DNA from: Usnea hakonensis | Taxonomy: Eukaryota > Ascomycota > Lecanoromycetes > Lecanorales > Parmeliaceae | DNA length: 64,000 nucleotides | Assembly: GCA_013423325.1 (NCBI GenBank) | Contig: BLJB01000371.1 | Span: 1-64,000 of the forward strand | Direction of reading: 5' to 3' | Shown here: in pieces, positions 46,753 to 57,072 of the stretch | How positions within the stretch are numbered: the first letter of the stretch is position 1 | Layout: the number at the start of each line of letters is the position of its first letter | Program-made: the position numbers and the translations under genes | The notes under the pieces: model-generated | What the model was told of the DNA's origin: nothing | The model's input: the letters and a program-made list of their open reading frames with translations, nothing else | The model's database searches: none

Positions 46753-48708
46753 TTAACGGCGGGCAAAGACAAACTCCCTGTCATTTCGGCATGTAGGCAG
46801 TGCGTCAATATCGCTCTGGAATGTTTCCTCGTGTCTTCCGTCTCCCAAGTACTGGTCTTGATCGATGGCCCGGTCGAAACATGCTTGCACGACCGCGTAC
46901 ACGGTGCCGCCTCGTTGCAAGTAATTGCGAGTAACGGGTGGCCACTCGTTGCAAGCAGCCTGGAGGTGAAGTATGTTTTCAGATGTAGGAAGTCTCTTGG
47001 CTTGCAGCGTCGGAGCGATGAATGAGAAGAGATTTGTGAAGCCTTGGCGCATGCTTTTATTGGTTCGGAGGTTGACTTTGACCCTTGGAGCAAGGTGGTC
47101 CAGCATTTCATCCCATTGATCACACCAAATGGTAGGGTTGAGATACAGATTACCGCTGAGCATGTCGTGACACCAACCACCTTGACATTCAAGTGCATAT
47201 GCAACCCGCGGGCTCAAAAATCCGCCGAGGCAAAGCCCACAGGTACATCCGAAGCAGAGTCTAGTGAGCTCGTCATGCAAAGGATTTTCCATGCACTTGA
47301 GTTGCACGAGACATTGCAGCTGATTTGGGGTCAATCCAGAGTACTTGTCCGCCATGACCACACGGGCCAGCATAACTTCTCTAAAGCTCCTGTCTGATTC
47401 TATCTGGGTCTCTAGAGCTTCTAATGGCGTCTCTCCCTCAAGATTCCTCACAGATCGTAGACTATCAGCGAACGGTAGTGACAAAATCCATGTCAGAGCT
47501 TCAGCTTTGTATTCTCGGGCTAGGATATGTAGTATATTGTTGCCGTGCCTATCGACGGATAGCCAATCAGGATGTGTGGCAGGATGGGACTGAATTCGAG
47601 CTTCAAGCAGCTCCTTGGCCTCGATGTCTTTCAAAGGCATTTTTTCAAAGCTATCCTGGCTTGGGACGGGGGGAAGGAGGGGAAAGTCCTGATCATCACG
47701 GCGAGGAGAGAGCCACAAAGCTGCAGGGCGCGTGTAATCGTCTTGTGGCGTCAGCGAATGAGCAGGATGTTTAGCATCTTTTGCCAGACAAAAGTACGCG
47801 CTCGAGCCGATGCGGCGGAATCCCATAGCTCTCCAGTAGTGCTCAAGGGCTGTCTGTTTTTCTTGATAAAATTCATCCCTTTCCGCAGAGGAGAGTCCGC
47901 GGGTCTGGGCGTCCGTCTCATCCGTATTAAGCACTGTTGCCCAGACGATAGCGAATTCGCAGGCACTAGCCTCGTGCTGCCCTGGTCTAAGGCTTGGATC
48001 AACTCGATCGATAAAGTCATCAACGGCCATTGACGGCTCACCATCAGACCGTTCCGTCCCCCACAATTCCTCGAGATGTCTTAAGCGATCAGCCCTCCGT
48101 TTATCATCAATTTGGGTCGACATCTCCTGCGCTTTCTCCCAAACTTGACGCAAAAGCTCCTTTCCATGACCCTTTCGTTGGTACTGTTCTGGTACAGCCA
48201 CAGTTTCGATCAATAGGAATCGACCGCTATTTAGCTCAGGCCCCCACACTCCATTTCCTTTCTTTATTGGATGACATTGATACTCCGACTTTAGGCAACC
48301 CCATCTATCGAATATATCGAAAGCCAAGTTAGCTGCATCATGGCTTATTTCCTCCATGTCACGATGAAAGGTAGCTCGGATTTGGTCTCGGTCGATAAGC
48401 TTAGCTCTGCATCTACCAACATTGGGCGAGTCCGCAGCATCTGATGCCTTGATGTGAATATTGATGGGTTTGAGCCACGGGAATTCATCCGAAGGAAATT
48501 CACCCGAATAATCATCATCATTATCATCATCCATAATGTCTTCATCATCACTGAACTCTGACAAATCCTGAAGAGAGCCCTCGTCCAACTCCATCCCATC
48601 GTCGTCCTCACTCCAGTCGCTCGTCTCCTGCTCTTGCCCATGATCGATGTCACTTCCAGCGCCATCCACATCCACTTCGTCATTTTCGCTTCCACGGGAA
48701 CTCTCCAT
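46753..48708 (-). CDS. GNAT-like acetyltransferase domain plus ankyrin-like region
   Basis: A single exon of 651 aa. Residues 1-80 are very acidic (Asp/Glu runs). A GNAT fold is indicated at about 105-300, with the acetyl-CoA loop QRKGHG at 177-182 after a beta strand (FLLIETVAVPEQY), and a late GNAT strand (ALEHYWRAMGFRRIGSSAYF). Next is an ankyrin-like unit (WLSVDRHGNNILHILAREYKAEALTWIL as two short blocks). A C-rich segment, CFGCTCGLCLGGFLSPR, follows near 520. The substrate is unknown. The frame ends with TAA at 46753, but beyond a 30-nt stretch bounded by GT and AG the same frame runs on for about 16 sensible residues to 46687. The true C-terminus is therefore uncertain. Confidence 0.78.
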   Translation of the reverse strand: MESSRGSENDEVDVDGAGSDIDHGQEQETSDWSEDDDGMELDEGSLQDLSEFSDDEDIMDDDNDDDYSGEFPSDEFPWLKPINIHIKASDAADSPNVGRCRAKLIDRDQIRATFHRDMEEISHDAANLAFDIFDRWGCLKSEYQCHPIKKGNGVWGPELNSGRFLLIETVAVPEQYQRKGHGKELLRQVWEKAQEMSTQIDDKRRADRLRHLEELWGTERSDGEPSMAVDDFIDRVDPSLRPGQHEASACEFAIVWATVLNTDETDAQTRGLSSAERDEFYQEKQTALEHYWRAMGFRRIGSSAYFCLAKDAKHPAHSLTPQDDYTRPAALWLSPRRDDQDFPLLPPVPSQDSFEKMPLKDIEAKELLEARIQSHPATHPDWLSVDRHGNNILHILAREYKAEALTWILSLPFADSLRSVRNLEGETPLEALETQIESDRSFREVMLARVVMADKYSGLTPNQLQCLVQLKCMENPLHDELTRLCFGCTCGLCLGGFLSPRVAYALECQGGWCHDMLSGNLYLNPTIWCDQWDEMLDHLAPRVKVNLRTNKSMRQGFTNLFSFIAPTLQAKRLPTSENILHLQAACNEWPPVTRNYLQRGGTVYAVVQACFDRAIDQDQYLGDGRHEETFQSDIDALPTCRNDREFVFARR

Positions 48709-49549
48709 CGCTCGACTCTTCCTAGACTCTGTCTGTCCCGTATATTGTTTTCACTTTATACCTGCGGTGGCATCCGTGGTTCTGTTCACGATACGCAGTG
48801 AATCAGTGCCTGCCTAGAGAGGCGAAAGCATCGGGAGTATCCAGTTCGATTCTGAATGCGGTAGACTATCGTTTGTAAGGAGTCGCGAGTGTAGGAGAGG
48901 GAGTTGCTTGGAGCCGAGGCCGCGGTGACCGCGGGGCTTCAGGTGAAGCCGACCACCCCTTAGTTGAGGAATTCATCAGCGACTGAAGCCAAGAAGCAGA
49001 AGTTGCTCTACCGTTTAGAGATACATACTTGACGACAGCCAGGCTCCTGGGTTGTGGAGGACGCTTGACGTAGCTCAGCCTTACCTCGGTATCTTAATTT
49101 ACCTTATTTACGCTAATTTGTGTACACCTAACCAGAAGAAGCTTAGTGTGGATACTCAAGAGGCCATCATTTCTCTCCGTTAAGGTAAGTACTTTTACGC
49201 ACCTGCAAGTTCCTCCTTTAGTCGTATAGCTTACAAATTCATCAGCAATATATATTCTGACATACTAGTCAGCCATATCCCGCTTGAAAGATCCTTGTCC
49301 CTTCTTCTCCTTCTTCTTCTTCTTCTTCTCCTTCTTCTCCTAACTTGACTATATAGACCAATTGGTATTTCTCCTTGGAGAAAATAACCTCAAGAGGCTC
49401 ATGATGACGGAATCATTGACGACTGCCCGAGACTCGCCTGTCTCTACAAACCTGGATGCTTTACCCCCCGTGCCTCTGAAGCCGTACGCTATATCGAATG
49501 CGTTTTCTCACCCATGAATCCCTGACCGGGCATCATCCACATACAAAGC
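48709..49549. promoter_or_regulatory. Divergent promoter region with pyrimidine tract
   Basis: Upstream of both the GNAT-ankyrin gene (-) and the OSGIN-like gene (+). A CTT/TCC microsatellite of about 38 nt lies at 49302-49339, typical of fungal core promoters and 5' leaders. A short upstream ATG at 49402 opens a small frame before the main start and could be an upstream ORF. Confidence 0.4.
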
Positions 49550-51199
49550 ATGGCCGTCAGGCCTCTTCCCGCCTATATCGACACCGTCATTGTTGGCAAC
49601 GGCCCCTCCGCCCTCATCCTCTCCTATATACTCCATGGCTACGTTCCCTATTATAACCCCTCGAGTCCCCATCCAGATCCAATTTTACACAAGAGGCTTT
49701 CAGAATCGTCCTGTCTTCTCGATGTCGACGTCCACGACCTTACCGCCCACTTCGCTGCATCTCGCCTCTCTTACTCCACGCAAGCACTTCCCATTAATGT
49801 CCTTCTCGACACTTTGATTCGCCCGCTCGCCGATACAGATCCGGATGAATACAATACGTGTGTGGAATGGAGGCTTGAGGCTAGAAAGAAGGTGCAACAT
49901 ATCGTTCTGGGCAACACTGCTCAAGTCGGAGGTCAATGGGCAGATAATCCAGTATCCGCGAGCTGGGACATTGGAGCGTTGAGCTACGCAGGGATGCTCT
50001 CACTCCCCGGTTACAGCTTCGAAGAGCACCACAAGGCGTCGCGAGGCACTCCTGTGCCAAAGTTCCACCGACCAACACGACGAGAGGTTGCCGATTATCT
50101 TGCTACGTACCCTAAAGAGGTCGGAATTCAGAACTCGGTCTACACTAACGTGGAAGTGGGAGATGTGCGCAGAGTCAACGCTGGCTTCTACGTCGGGTCT
50201 CACAACGTCACCTGTCAACATCTGGTCCTTGCTTCCGGAATCTTCTCCAAATTAATCCCACCACGTCCGCCTCTACGTCCGCTATACGCCTTGCCTATAT
50301 CCAATGTTTCAAGCGAGGCACCATTGCTTGTCGTTGGCTCAGGCTTTACCGCTGCCGATGTCATTATATCAACGCCGGCAGACCGCAAGATCATCCACAT
50401 TTTCAAGTGGGATCCTGAAAACCGTCCCTCGCCCCTTCGAGCATGCCACCCACGCGCATACCCTGAGTACGCCAGTATCTACAGGCGTATGAAGCTGGCT
50501 GCAAAGCAGACGTTGGGCCCCAGCAGTGTAAGCTCGCCGCTGAGGAGAAGAAATTCTAATCCCTTCTTCACCAAGCGTGATTGGGACAATGTCTACGAAG
50601 GACTACCAAATACATACATCAAGGAAGTCGCAGTATCTAGTGACACTGCAATTCTTAGCCTTGAAAGAAGAGACGGGACGATGCTACACAGGGAGATCTC
50701 GAGCATGGAGTATGTGATTGGAAGGCGTGGGTCTTTGAGCTACCTCGAAAACAGCCTTGCAAGTGATGTCCTCGGTACCCCTATTGAGAGAATGGAACCT
50801 TCATCTGCCATATCCGGTAGTACCCTGAGGTCAAGGGTTGAGAAGGACTTGGAGCTCGCGCCAGGTCTCTTTGCCATTGGAAGCTTGACTGGGGACTCTT
50901 TGATTCGATTCGCTTACGGTGGCTGTGTCCTTGCTGCGCGAGGAATTATGAGTCGCACAGGAGCTATCGCTGCCAATGATGGTAGTATCTCGTATCCCCC
51001 TTCTGGGGCTCTTCCATTACCTGCAGTTCCTCGAGACGAGCACCTTGGTTCTGCCCATCCTGACTTCATCCCCACCCATGGTCACTCTGATCTCCATCTT
51101 GATAGGACCGTACACTCGTTATCAATTGACCAAGAGATTTCAAGGTGTGAGCTGTGGAGAGAGTCGGGCTGGTGGACAGGTGGCTGCAAGCTGGCCTGA
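49550..51199 (+). CDS. OSGIN-like flavin-dependent monooxygenase
   Basis: A single exon of 549 aa. The N-terminal FAD-binding motif is VIVGNGPSALILSYIL (13-28). A second dinucleotide-binding fold, PLLVVGSGFTAADVII, sits mid-protein, and AIGSLTGDSLIRFAYGGC is the late FAD contact. Length and motif order match oxidative-stress-induced growth inhibitor (OSGIN) proteins, a group related to FMO and ornithine monooxygenases found in animals and fungi. The substrate in fungi is not known. There is no signal peptide. It begins one residue group before the first motif, so the chosen ATG is well placed. Confidence 0.85.
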   Translation: MAVRPLPAYIDTVIVGNGPSALILSYILHGYVPYYNPSSPHPDPILHKRLSESSCLLDVDVHDLTAHFAASRLSYSTQALPINVLLDTLIRPLADTDPDEYNTCVEWRLEARKKVQHIVLGNTAQVGGQWADNPVSASWDIGALSYAGMLSLPGYSFEEHHKASRGTPVPKFHRPTRREVADYLATYPKEVGIQNSVYTNVEVGDVRRVNAGFYVGSHNVTCQHLVLASGIFSKLIPPRPPLRPLYALPISNVSSEAPLLVVGSGFTAADVIISTPADRKIIHIFKWDPENRPSPLRACHPRAYPEYASIYRRMKLAAKQTLGPSSVSSPLRRRNSNPFFTKRDWDNVYEGLPNTYIKEVAVSSDTAILSLERRDGTMLHREISSMEYVIGRRGSLSYLENSLASDVLGTPIERMEPSSAISGSTLRSRVEKDLELAPGLFAIGSLTGDSLIRFAYGGCVLAARGIMSRTGAIAANDGSISYPPSGALPLPAVPRDEHLGSAHPDFIPTHGHSDLHLDRTVHSLSIDQEISRCELWRESGWWTGGCKLA

Positions 51200-51652
51200 C
51201 TCTCAGCCATGGTTCCCCTCTTACTCTTCATGCTCGATCTGCTGTAAGGCAGTAAATAGACTGAGCTATAGAAACTCATCGGGGCCTTGGCTTCACGTAC
51301 ATCTAAAGTGTTCATCTCTGTCTTTACTTCTGTTCATACTTCTTTCTTAGGGAAACCTACATTAGATAAGTAACCAGGTTCAAAATGGACGCTGACAAGT
51401 TTTTCATGATACCAAGGATCCACTGACTGGTTTTAAAGCATGCTCTGGTAGAAGTCATGAGAGTGGGTTTCAATCTCAAGAATTTGCTGGCTGTCATCTA
51501 TGCACATTAATCTGACCCACTCATGTGCCCCCTCAGCCGTCCCTACAGTCCATTCGCTTGCATTGCCTGATGCAATTTTTGCCTCCTAGGTCGACTTTTA
51601 GTAGAGCTTCCTTCCGCGCCGGTCTTGGTTGCGGACTTTGGACACCAATTTC
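51200..51652. other. Intergenic, 3' flank of the OSGIN-like gene
   Basis: AT-rich, with no gene seen. Confidence 0.4.
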
Positions 51653-52174
51653 TCATATTTTCGTGGAATCAGACCTTTCATTCAGAATTAGCGCATTGAT
51701 TAAGGTCTGCTTCGAGCTCTCGGTCGGCACCTTTTCCTTGGGGCTCCCAAAGTATCCTCCACCCTTTCTGTGTTCCTGCCGAACCGTGCCCAAATCTTTC
51801 TCCCTCTCACCAGATGCCCCCCCAACCATCTCCTCATCATCTATCTCAGCGCAGGAACAAATGCCCCATATCAAATTCATCGTCTTCCTGACACACGACA
51901 CGAATACATACGACGGCCGCCGGCCTTGTATGCACGCGGCAACAAGCGTCACGACGAAAAGAAAGAGGAGGCCCTTGAGAATAAGGCCTAACCAGCCGAG
52001 TAGGATAAATTGCAAGACGGCAGAGTCGGACCAGCATTCTTCAAGATACTGGAGCTCCCCGCCCTCTTGTCGAAAAGCCTTTTCAATGCACGCTCTGTCG
52101 CGGAAGAGGCTGGCCATGAAGCCGGCAGCATTGTCGGTGGGAAGGGATGACGGGGTCATCCGCGTACGTGACAT
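51653..52174 (-). CDS. Hypothetical single-pass membrane protein
   Basis: An open frame of 173 aa from an ATG at 52174 (an upstream in-frame ATG at 52216 adds 14 residues). Residues about 50-80 form one strong hydrophobic helix (LQFILLGWLGLILKGLLFLF), followed by an RRP basic stop-transfer. The sequence after this is less protein-like, and a GTATGT donor at about 51928-51933 suggests an intron that would change the C-terminus. I do not recognise a family. It faces the small membrane ORF at 52632 across a shared promoter. Confidence 0.35.
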   Translation of the reverse strand: MSRTRMTPSSLPTDNAAGFMASLFRDRACIEKAFRQEGGELQYLEECWSDSAVLQFILLGWLGLILKGLLFLFVVTLVAACIQGRRPSYVFVSCVRKTMNLIWGICSCAEIDDEEMVGGASGEREKDLGTVRQEHRKGGGYFGSPKEKVPTESSKQTLINALILNERSDSTKI

Positions 52175-52631
52175 GTTTCCAATGATAGATATGTCAGAAG
52201 GTATGACACCGGTCAATGACGATTAGGTATTGATTGATCGGAAGGCAATACGCAACGTTCTCTAATTACCATAGGAAAAGAAAGCAACAAGACAGATCGA
52301 TCCAAAAGGGTAAGATAAGGTTTTGAAATTGTCGGTCGGCGTCCGCCCAGAATGGGTCTTTAGGTACCAGGCAACAAGAGAGTACCAGCCAGCGCCAAAG
52401 AATACATTTTTTGTCGCAATGTTCCCACCCAACCACGAATCCTCTTTCCATTTCCAAGAATCAAGTGTAACTTCTTCAAAGTCAATTCAATTCAACCCAC
52501 CCCAAATCCAAAGCCACAACTCTCACCAATACGATTTCGCATCAGGCCCGGCGCGCGCTCTCAACATCCCACCAACAATCACATACCTCGACACCATCCA
52601 TCCCATCCCAACCCCTCCCCTCACACCAACC

Positions 52632-52991
52632 ATGCTACCACTCGAACACTGCAACCAAAGCCACTGATGTCTCCTCAACGCCTCCATCCTCCCCATCTGC
52701 ATCGCCAGCACTCTCTCCCTCCTCTTCCTCCTCATCCTCACATACTCGATCTACCTCCTCATCAGCGGAATCCCATACTTCACCATGCGTCCCAAGGATC
52801 GCGCGCGGATAGCCGCCGAGCCGAGAGCCCGAGGTCGCAGATCGAGAGTAGTGGGAAATAGTGATGACGAGGAGGTGGAGGAGGGGAGCGAGAAGAGGCA
52901 GGAGTGTGATTCGGAAAAGCCGCCACTGCTATTGGCGCGAGAGGACAGGGCTGGGGAGCGGTGGGGGTTCTGGAGCTTTTTAGGTAGGTAG
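52632..52991 (+). pseudogene. Small membrane-protein ORF with an in-frame TGA
   Basis: From ATG 52632 the frame reads 11 codons to TGA (52665-52667) and then stays open to 52991. After the TGA come CLLNASILPICIAS and a long Leu/Ile-rich helix, then an Arg-rich segment and an acidic tail with a DDEEVEE block. The helix followed by positive residues looks like a real type-I or type-III membrane protein. I find no intron that removes the TGA. It may be a pseudogene, an assembly error, a stop-readthrough gene, or a gene whose first exon lies upstream. Confidence 0.35.
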
Positions 52992-54254
52992 TTTTGATTA
53001 TGGGACGATGGGCGCTGTAGGATAGGGCGCCTGGGAGGTGGCGTAGGGCTTTTGGGGTGGCGTTCCCGGTTCGTGGGGGAAGAAGTTTAGGTAGGGGATC
53101 CAAAATTTGGCGCATATACTTTGTACTAAATGTTATGATACGTCTACTGTGAATGTTCACGCTGGTATCTATTATTTTATGTATGTTAGGAAGGGAAGGG
53201 AAGTGCTCTGTGGAATCCTAATCATCGATTAAATATTTCCATCTATCCCGTATGTATATCCGGAGTACTCGTACCCACGGATGCGATATGATCTTGCGCT
53301 TTCTCCATTGTCGAAAAAAGTAGCCAATCATAATACTCAATTGAGTTAGAGTAGGAGCATCGATTCGATTCGGTTCATCAAACAAAAAAGTCTCGACTGG
53401 CTAAAAAAAAAACCTAAAACCAAGGCATAACCAATTCCCAGTATTTCTTAGATAGGTAAGGTAAGGTGGTCATGAACTACCATAGACGGCGAGTTACCGC
53501 TCTTAGATAGGTACACAATGGCCTTGTCGGATAGTAATAGCTTTTGATGAAAATCGCTCTTTACCAACATCGGATGAAAAGACCAGAAACCCGGTAATTG
53601 AATTCTTAGTTGTAATTGTGAACAATTGAGCTCAACGTAGTAGGAAAATGGTCGCTGGTGGCGATGAGGACCCCCGATATGGCTCCACAAGATGCACGTG
53701 AACTCTTTCAGCTACCGAGAAACTCGCAAGATGCTCCATGATATTAGTGGGTTCCATCAGCGCTCTGAAAGGAATGGTCTGTCACTTTGGGGAAGGAAGG
53801 CAAGATCTCGGACCCGGACTATGAAAGAGACTTTCCCCTGTCTGATGCTTCTTTCTCAAGCTAATTGCTCCGTCCTTCATCAAGGGGGACTCGGGCAGGC
53901 CGTACAATTTCTGTAATGTCTTTGCCAGACGTGGTAACGAATGGGTTAGCCAAATCGCATTCAGGAGGGTTGGGGCTATAGCTGCTTTAAGTACGACAAC
54001 ATTCTACTTTTAAGTCTTATTTCAATTCTTTCATTTACGACTTTTAAGTATTATTTCGATATTATTTTAGATTAATTATAAAAGGCTTTCGAGTATTACT
54101 TATAGCTTTTAAATATTATTTTAATTCTCGCGGGGGCTTGTTCTAGCTATTCTGAGTAGTCGTGGGGAGTGATTTCCCCGCGACTTTACCGCTCACTACT
54201 CTTGATCTCACAACTTCCAACTTACTACTATCGCTGATCGCGCATACAACCAAT
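52992..54254. other. Intergenic with repeat remnants
   Basis: Contains one copy of a dispersed repeat (listed separately) and, at 53990-54130, an AT-rich patch with three or four degenerate copies of a CTTTTAAGTATTATTTCGAT-like unit that look RIP-mutated. The open frame at 53692-53916 has no recognisable content. Confidence 0.45.
53455..53590 (+). repeat. Dispersed repeat, less mutated copy
   Basis: Shares an aligned block with 58345-58494 in the same orientation. Conserved landmarks are the GATAGTAATA and AAATCGCTCTTT sequences and CATCGGATGAAAA. Differences are mostly C/T and G/A transitions, with this copy holding the C and G states. The family is unknown. Confidence 0.6.
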
Positions 54255-55181
54255 ATGCAAACGGGAACACCCCCTCCTCATGAAGCCAGTGACGTCGAAG
54301 CGGAAACCATCGACCCACAAATGCCCATCTGTACCGGCTATCTAGACAACACTTTGGCCATCTTTCAATCCAACAATCATCCTTTCGTTCTAATCAGCAC
54401 TCTGGCCTTGACATGGAGTGGAGTAAACGTCATGGGCCAACCTGAGATTGACGTTCTCGTACGCTCGTCACAATTGGAAGCTATCGTCAAGGACCTCGTC
54501 GCTTCTGGTGAGTGGAAACTCACGAAGAACCGCGCTGCTGAAGGCGAGCATTACGATAAAAGTATGGTCAATTACACCCCGATCCGCGATATATGGTTGA
54601 AATCCTGTTACGAAGACCCGTGGTTTACCCATCTTCGACTTTGGCCGGAAGGACTCTACAAGCTCTCAGTCGAGTGTAGGAAGATTGAAGTCCACGACAT
54701 TCTGAACACCTCATATGTATTAGTACAAGAAGAATGGTATCCCGATCCTTACCAGAGATTCGGACCACCGCGCCTATCCAAGAAATCGAAGTACCCAATG
54801 CCACGACTGCAATTTCGAGCTAAGTTCTTACGCATGGGCATCCCAATCTTCGTTCCAGACATCGAGGATCATCTAAATGCAACTCTCGATCAACGGAGGG
54901 CGGAGATAGAGAGTGGACTCGCGATTGGTAGCGCTCCACAATACCAGATACGTAATTTCATCAGGTATCTGTATCTTGACTGGGCGCCAAATCGGGAATG
55001 GATATTGCAAAGGGTTCATAAACGGAATCAAGAGTTGATGATATTCAGCCTTGCGCGATATCGAAGGAAGCTGTTGATTTTGTGGGACCCCGTTCTTAAA
55101 ACGTGGGTTTTTAACAAGCTGCCGTGGGAATTGAGTATTGCGCCGGAGCATTTGACCCTGACAGGTAGTGACAACTCCTAA
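54255..55181 (+). CDS. Conserved fungal protein of unknown function
   Basis: A single exon of 308 aa from the first ATG; the frame is open upstream, but only from a GTG. The N-terminal 45 residues are polar. Then comes ALTWSGVNVMGQPEIDVLVRSSQLEAIVKDLVASGEW, which resembles the helix-strand pattern with an acidic D-x-L strand of nucleotidyltransferase-like folds; that is a suggestion only. Trp/Tyr-rich blocks follow (DIWLKSCYEDPWFTHLRLWP; LVQEEWYPDP). The C-terminal half is basic. I recognise the pattern as a repeatedly found lineage-expanded fungal protein, but know no function. Upstream DNA is AT-rich and repeat-like. Confidence 0.7.
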   Translation: MQTGTPPPHEASDVEAETIDPQMPICTGYLDNTLAIFQSNNHPFVLISTLALTWSGVNVMGQPEIDVLVRSSQLEAIVKDLVASGEWKLTKNRAAEGEHYDKSMVNYTPIRDIWLKSCYEDPWFTHLRLWPEGLYKLSVECRKIEVHDILNTSYVLVQEEWYPDPYQRFGPPRLSKKSKYPMPRLQFRAKFLRMGIPIFVPDIEDHLNATLDQRRAEIESGLAIGSAPQYQIRNFIRYLYLDWAPNREWILQRVHKRNQELMIFSLARYRRKLLILWDPVLKTWVFNKLPWELSIAPEHLTLTGSDNS

Positions 55182-56401
55182 CCAGCAATTCCATCTCTCC
55201 CGCACAGACGCCGATCCTCCTCATTGGCCGCACGTAGTGTATCACCTCATCTCTCGTCTCCTTCCTGTTGGTCCACCATGGTGAAATCTTTTGCTTGGTA
55301 GAATATCAATCCCGTCTCAATGATATTCTTCCGCATCCAGTAAACGACTACCCTGCATGTTAAGGACTGCGGGGTTGTGGATGCTTTGCAGACGGATCAG
55401 CTCTTTCAAAGGGAGTGACTGAACATTGCTATTAAGCTGACTGCATTCGAGCATAGAACAAAAATACTGGTCTAGTCTGGTTTGAAAAGGCGGTATACAC
55501 TCAATGGGATTTGGGTACGGAGCGGGAGCGGAGATATGGGGCATGGTTCAGGGGGAGAGATCGCATATTGCCGAGTGGGTGTAAATGAAATATGAAAATC
55601 TCAGCTTGTCACAACTCTCAAGCTCCCTTCCCCATGATGTTCAGCTGGTACAATTACGCCGCAAAGATCAGCGCGGTCATCGGATGCGAAAAATCATTAC
55701 TGAGAGTAGTATGGCTGCCATCCTGAATTTTGGAGATTCTGCGTCTTGCATCAATACCAAAGTCCAGAGATTCGGCATCTTCAACGCATTCTTTCCTGCG
55801 TCAAGAGCTATTGGTGCCACAATGTCGCTGAATGTGCATGAACAATCTTCTGTATGTGTTATTACGCGATACTCCGGGACAAAACGAATGACGGGTCGAG
55901 ATTTTCGTGCGGTCAATGGATAACAGTCATATTTGAGTATTTTGTAGATGACAGTGAAATGCCTGCATACCTTATTGTTACGCCGCACTGATTCGAATCA
56001 TAGGCGGGCTTGTTGGTGGGGGTCTGTATTTTTTTGGTCTCTTGACGAAAGCTCTCACTGTCAGTGAAATGAGGACATAAATGTCGATTTAATGAATCAG
56101 ACGAATACTTTTAAAAATTTCCATCATATAGCTATATATGTAGACTAGGAATCGCCCTCGAGAACGAACCGAGACCGACATACTACTAGTATACGGTATA
56201 CTATCGCGCTTGAATGCGGATGAGGTGATGACTGTATACCGAGATAATCTCAAGACGTTGGTCGGCTTGGGAACAGAATTTTCTATAAAGAAGAGCTGGC
56301 TTTGACGCAAAGTGAGAAGATGCGGTCCACGCCCAAGATTTTATAAACGGACAGAGGCTAGAGATAGGAAAATTCCCAGGCCTTACACCGGAATGCGAGG
56401 A

Positions 56402-56534
56402 AGCAGCAACCTAACAGTGTCTGAGTAACTGAATAAGGTAGGGTGAGAGGGATATGATACAAAATGGTAAGCAGCCTAACCGTGTTTGAGGAGCTAAATA
56501 AGGTACGGTGAGATGGGTATAATACAAAATGGTA
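56402..56534. repeat. Two-copy tandem repeat, unit about 65-68 bp
   Basis: Copy 1 (56402-56469) and copy 2 (56470-56534) both start AGCAGC, contain CTAAC-GTGT, AATAAGGTA-GGTGAGA and end ATACAAAATGGTA. Differences are a 3-bp indel and a few substitutions. Confidence 0.8.
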
Positions 56535-56959
56535 TCTACGCTGTAAGAACGGCTGTGGCTTTTTGGTAGCCTTGTATTAAAGCGGTCAAGACGGGAACCA
56601 GGTCCCACTTACAGTCAAGTCTCCGCTCCGAATTTCTGCACGAGCGATGTCCTGCATGACGCATGAAGCTTACGTTACCCTGCAGTGCATCATCCGCAAT
56701 TCACTCGATTGAGTTCCGATACTGTAGATCCCAACCTAGTACTTGCTACAGCAGATAGGATACGATCAATTAGGATATGGAAAGGATCCATAAACGGTAG
56801 CACTATTGAATGCTGTCCGCCAACGCTTAGCAAATTTCATGGCTCAGCTGCAGATATCCCGAAAATTATTGCGTCTTGGATCACAGAAGACGGCGCAGAC
56901 AATGATTCTCAGTGATTTTAAAAGTTGGATGGAGGAAAGACATATGACACCGCTTCGCG

Positions 56960-56967
56960 TATAAAAG
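56960..56967 (+). promoter_or_regulatory. TATA box of the ribonuclease gene
   Basis: TATAAAAG lies 113 bp upstream of the ATG, in a good position for a core promoter with a leader of about 70-80 nt. Confidence 0.5.
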
Positions 56968-57072
56968 AGCATTCTCCCACCCCAGGACTGTGAATCTTCC
57001 ATCAGAACGAACTGTATCCATTCGCTCCACCACAACGACACAAACACCTCTGGACCATTCAACCTTACTTCT

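Larger units (their letters stand above)
55182..57072. other. Gene-free stretch upstream of the ribonuclease gene
   Basis: Open frames on both strands (for example 55585-55923 +, 55677-55988 -) overlap each other and show no family content. Holds a two-copy tandem repeat (listed separately). Confidence 0.45.
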
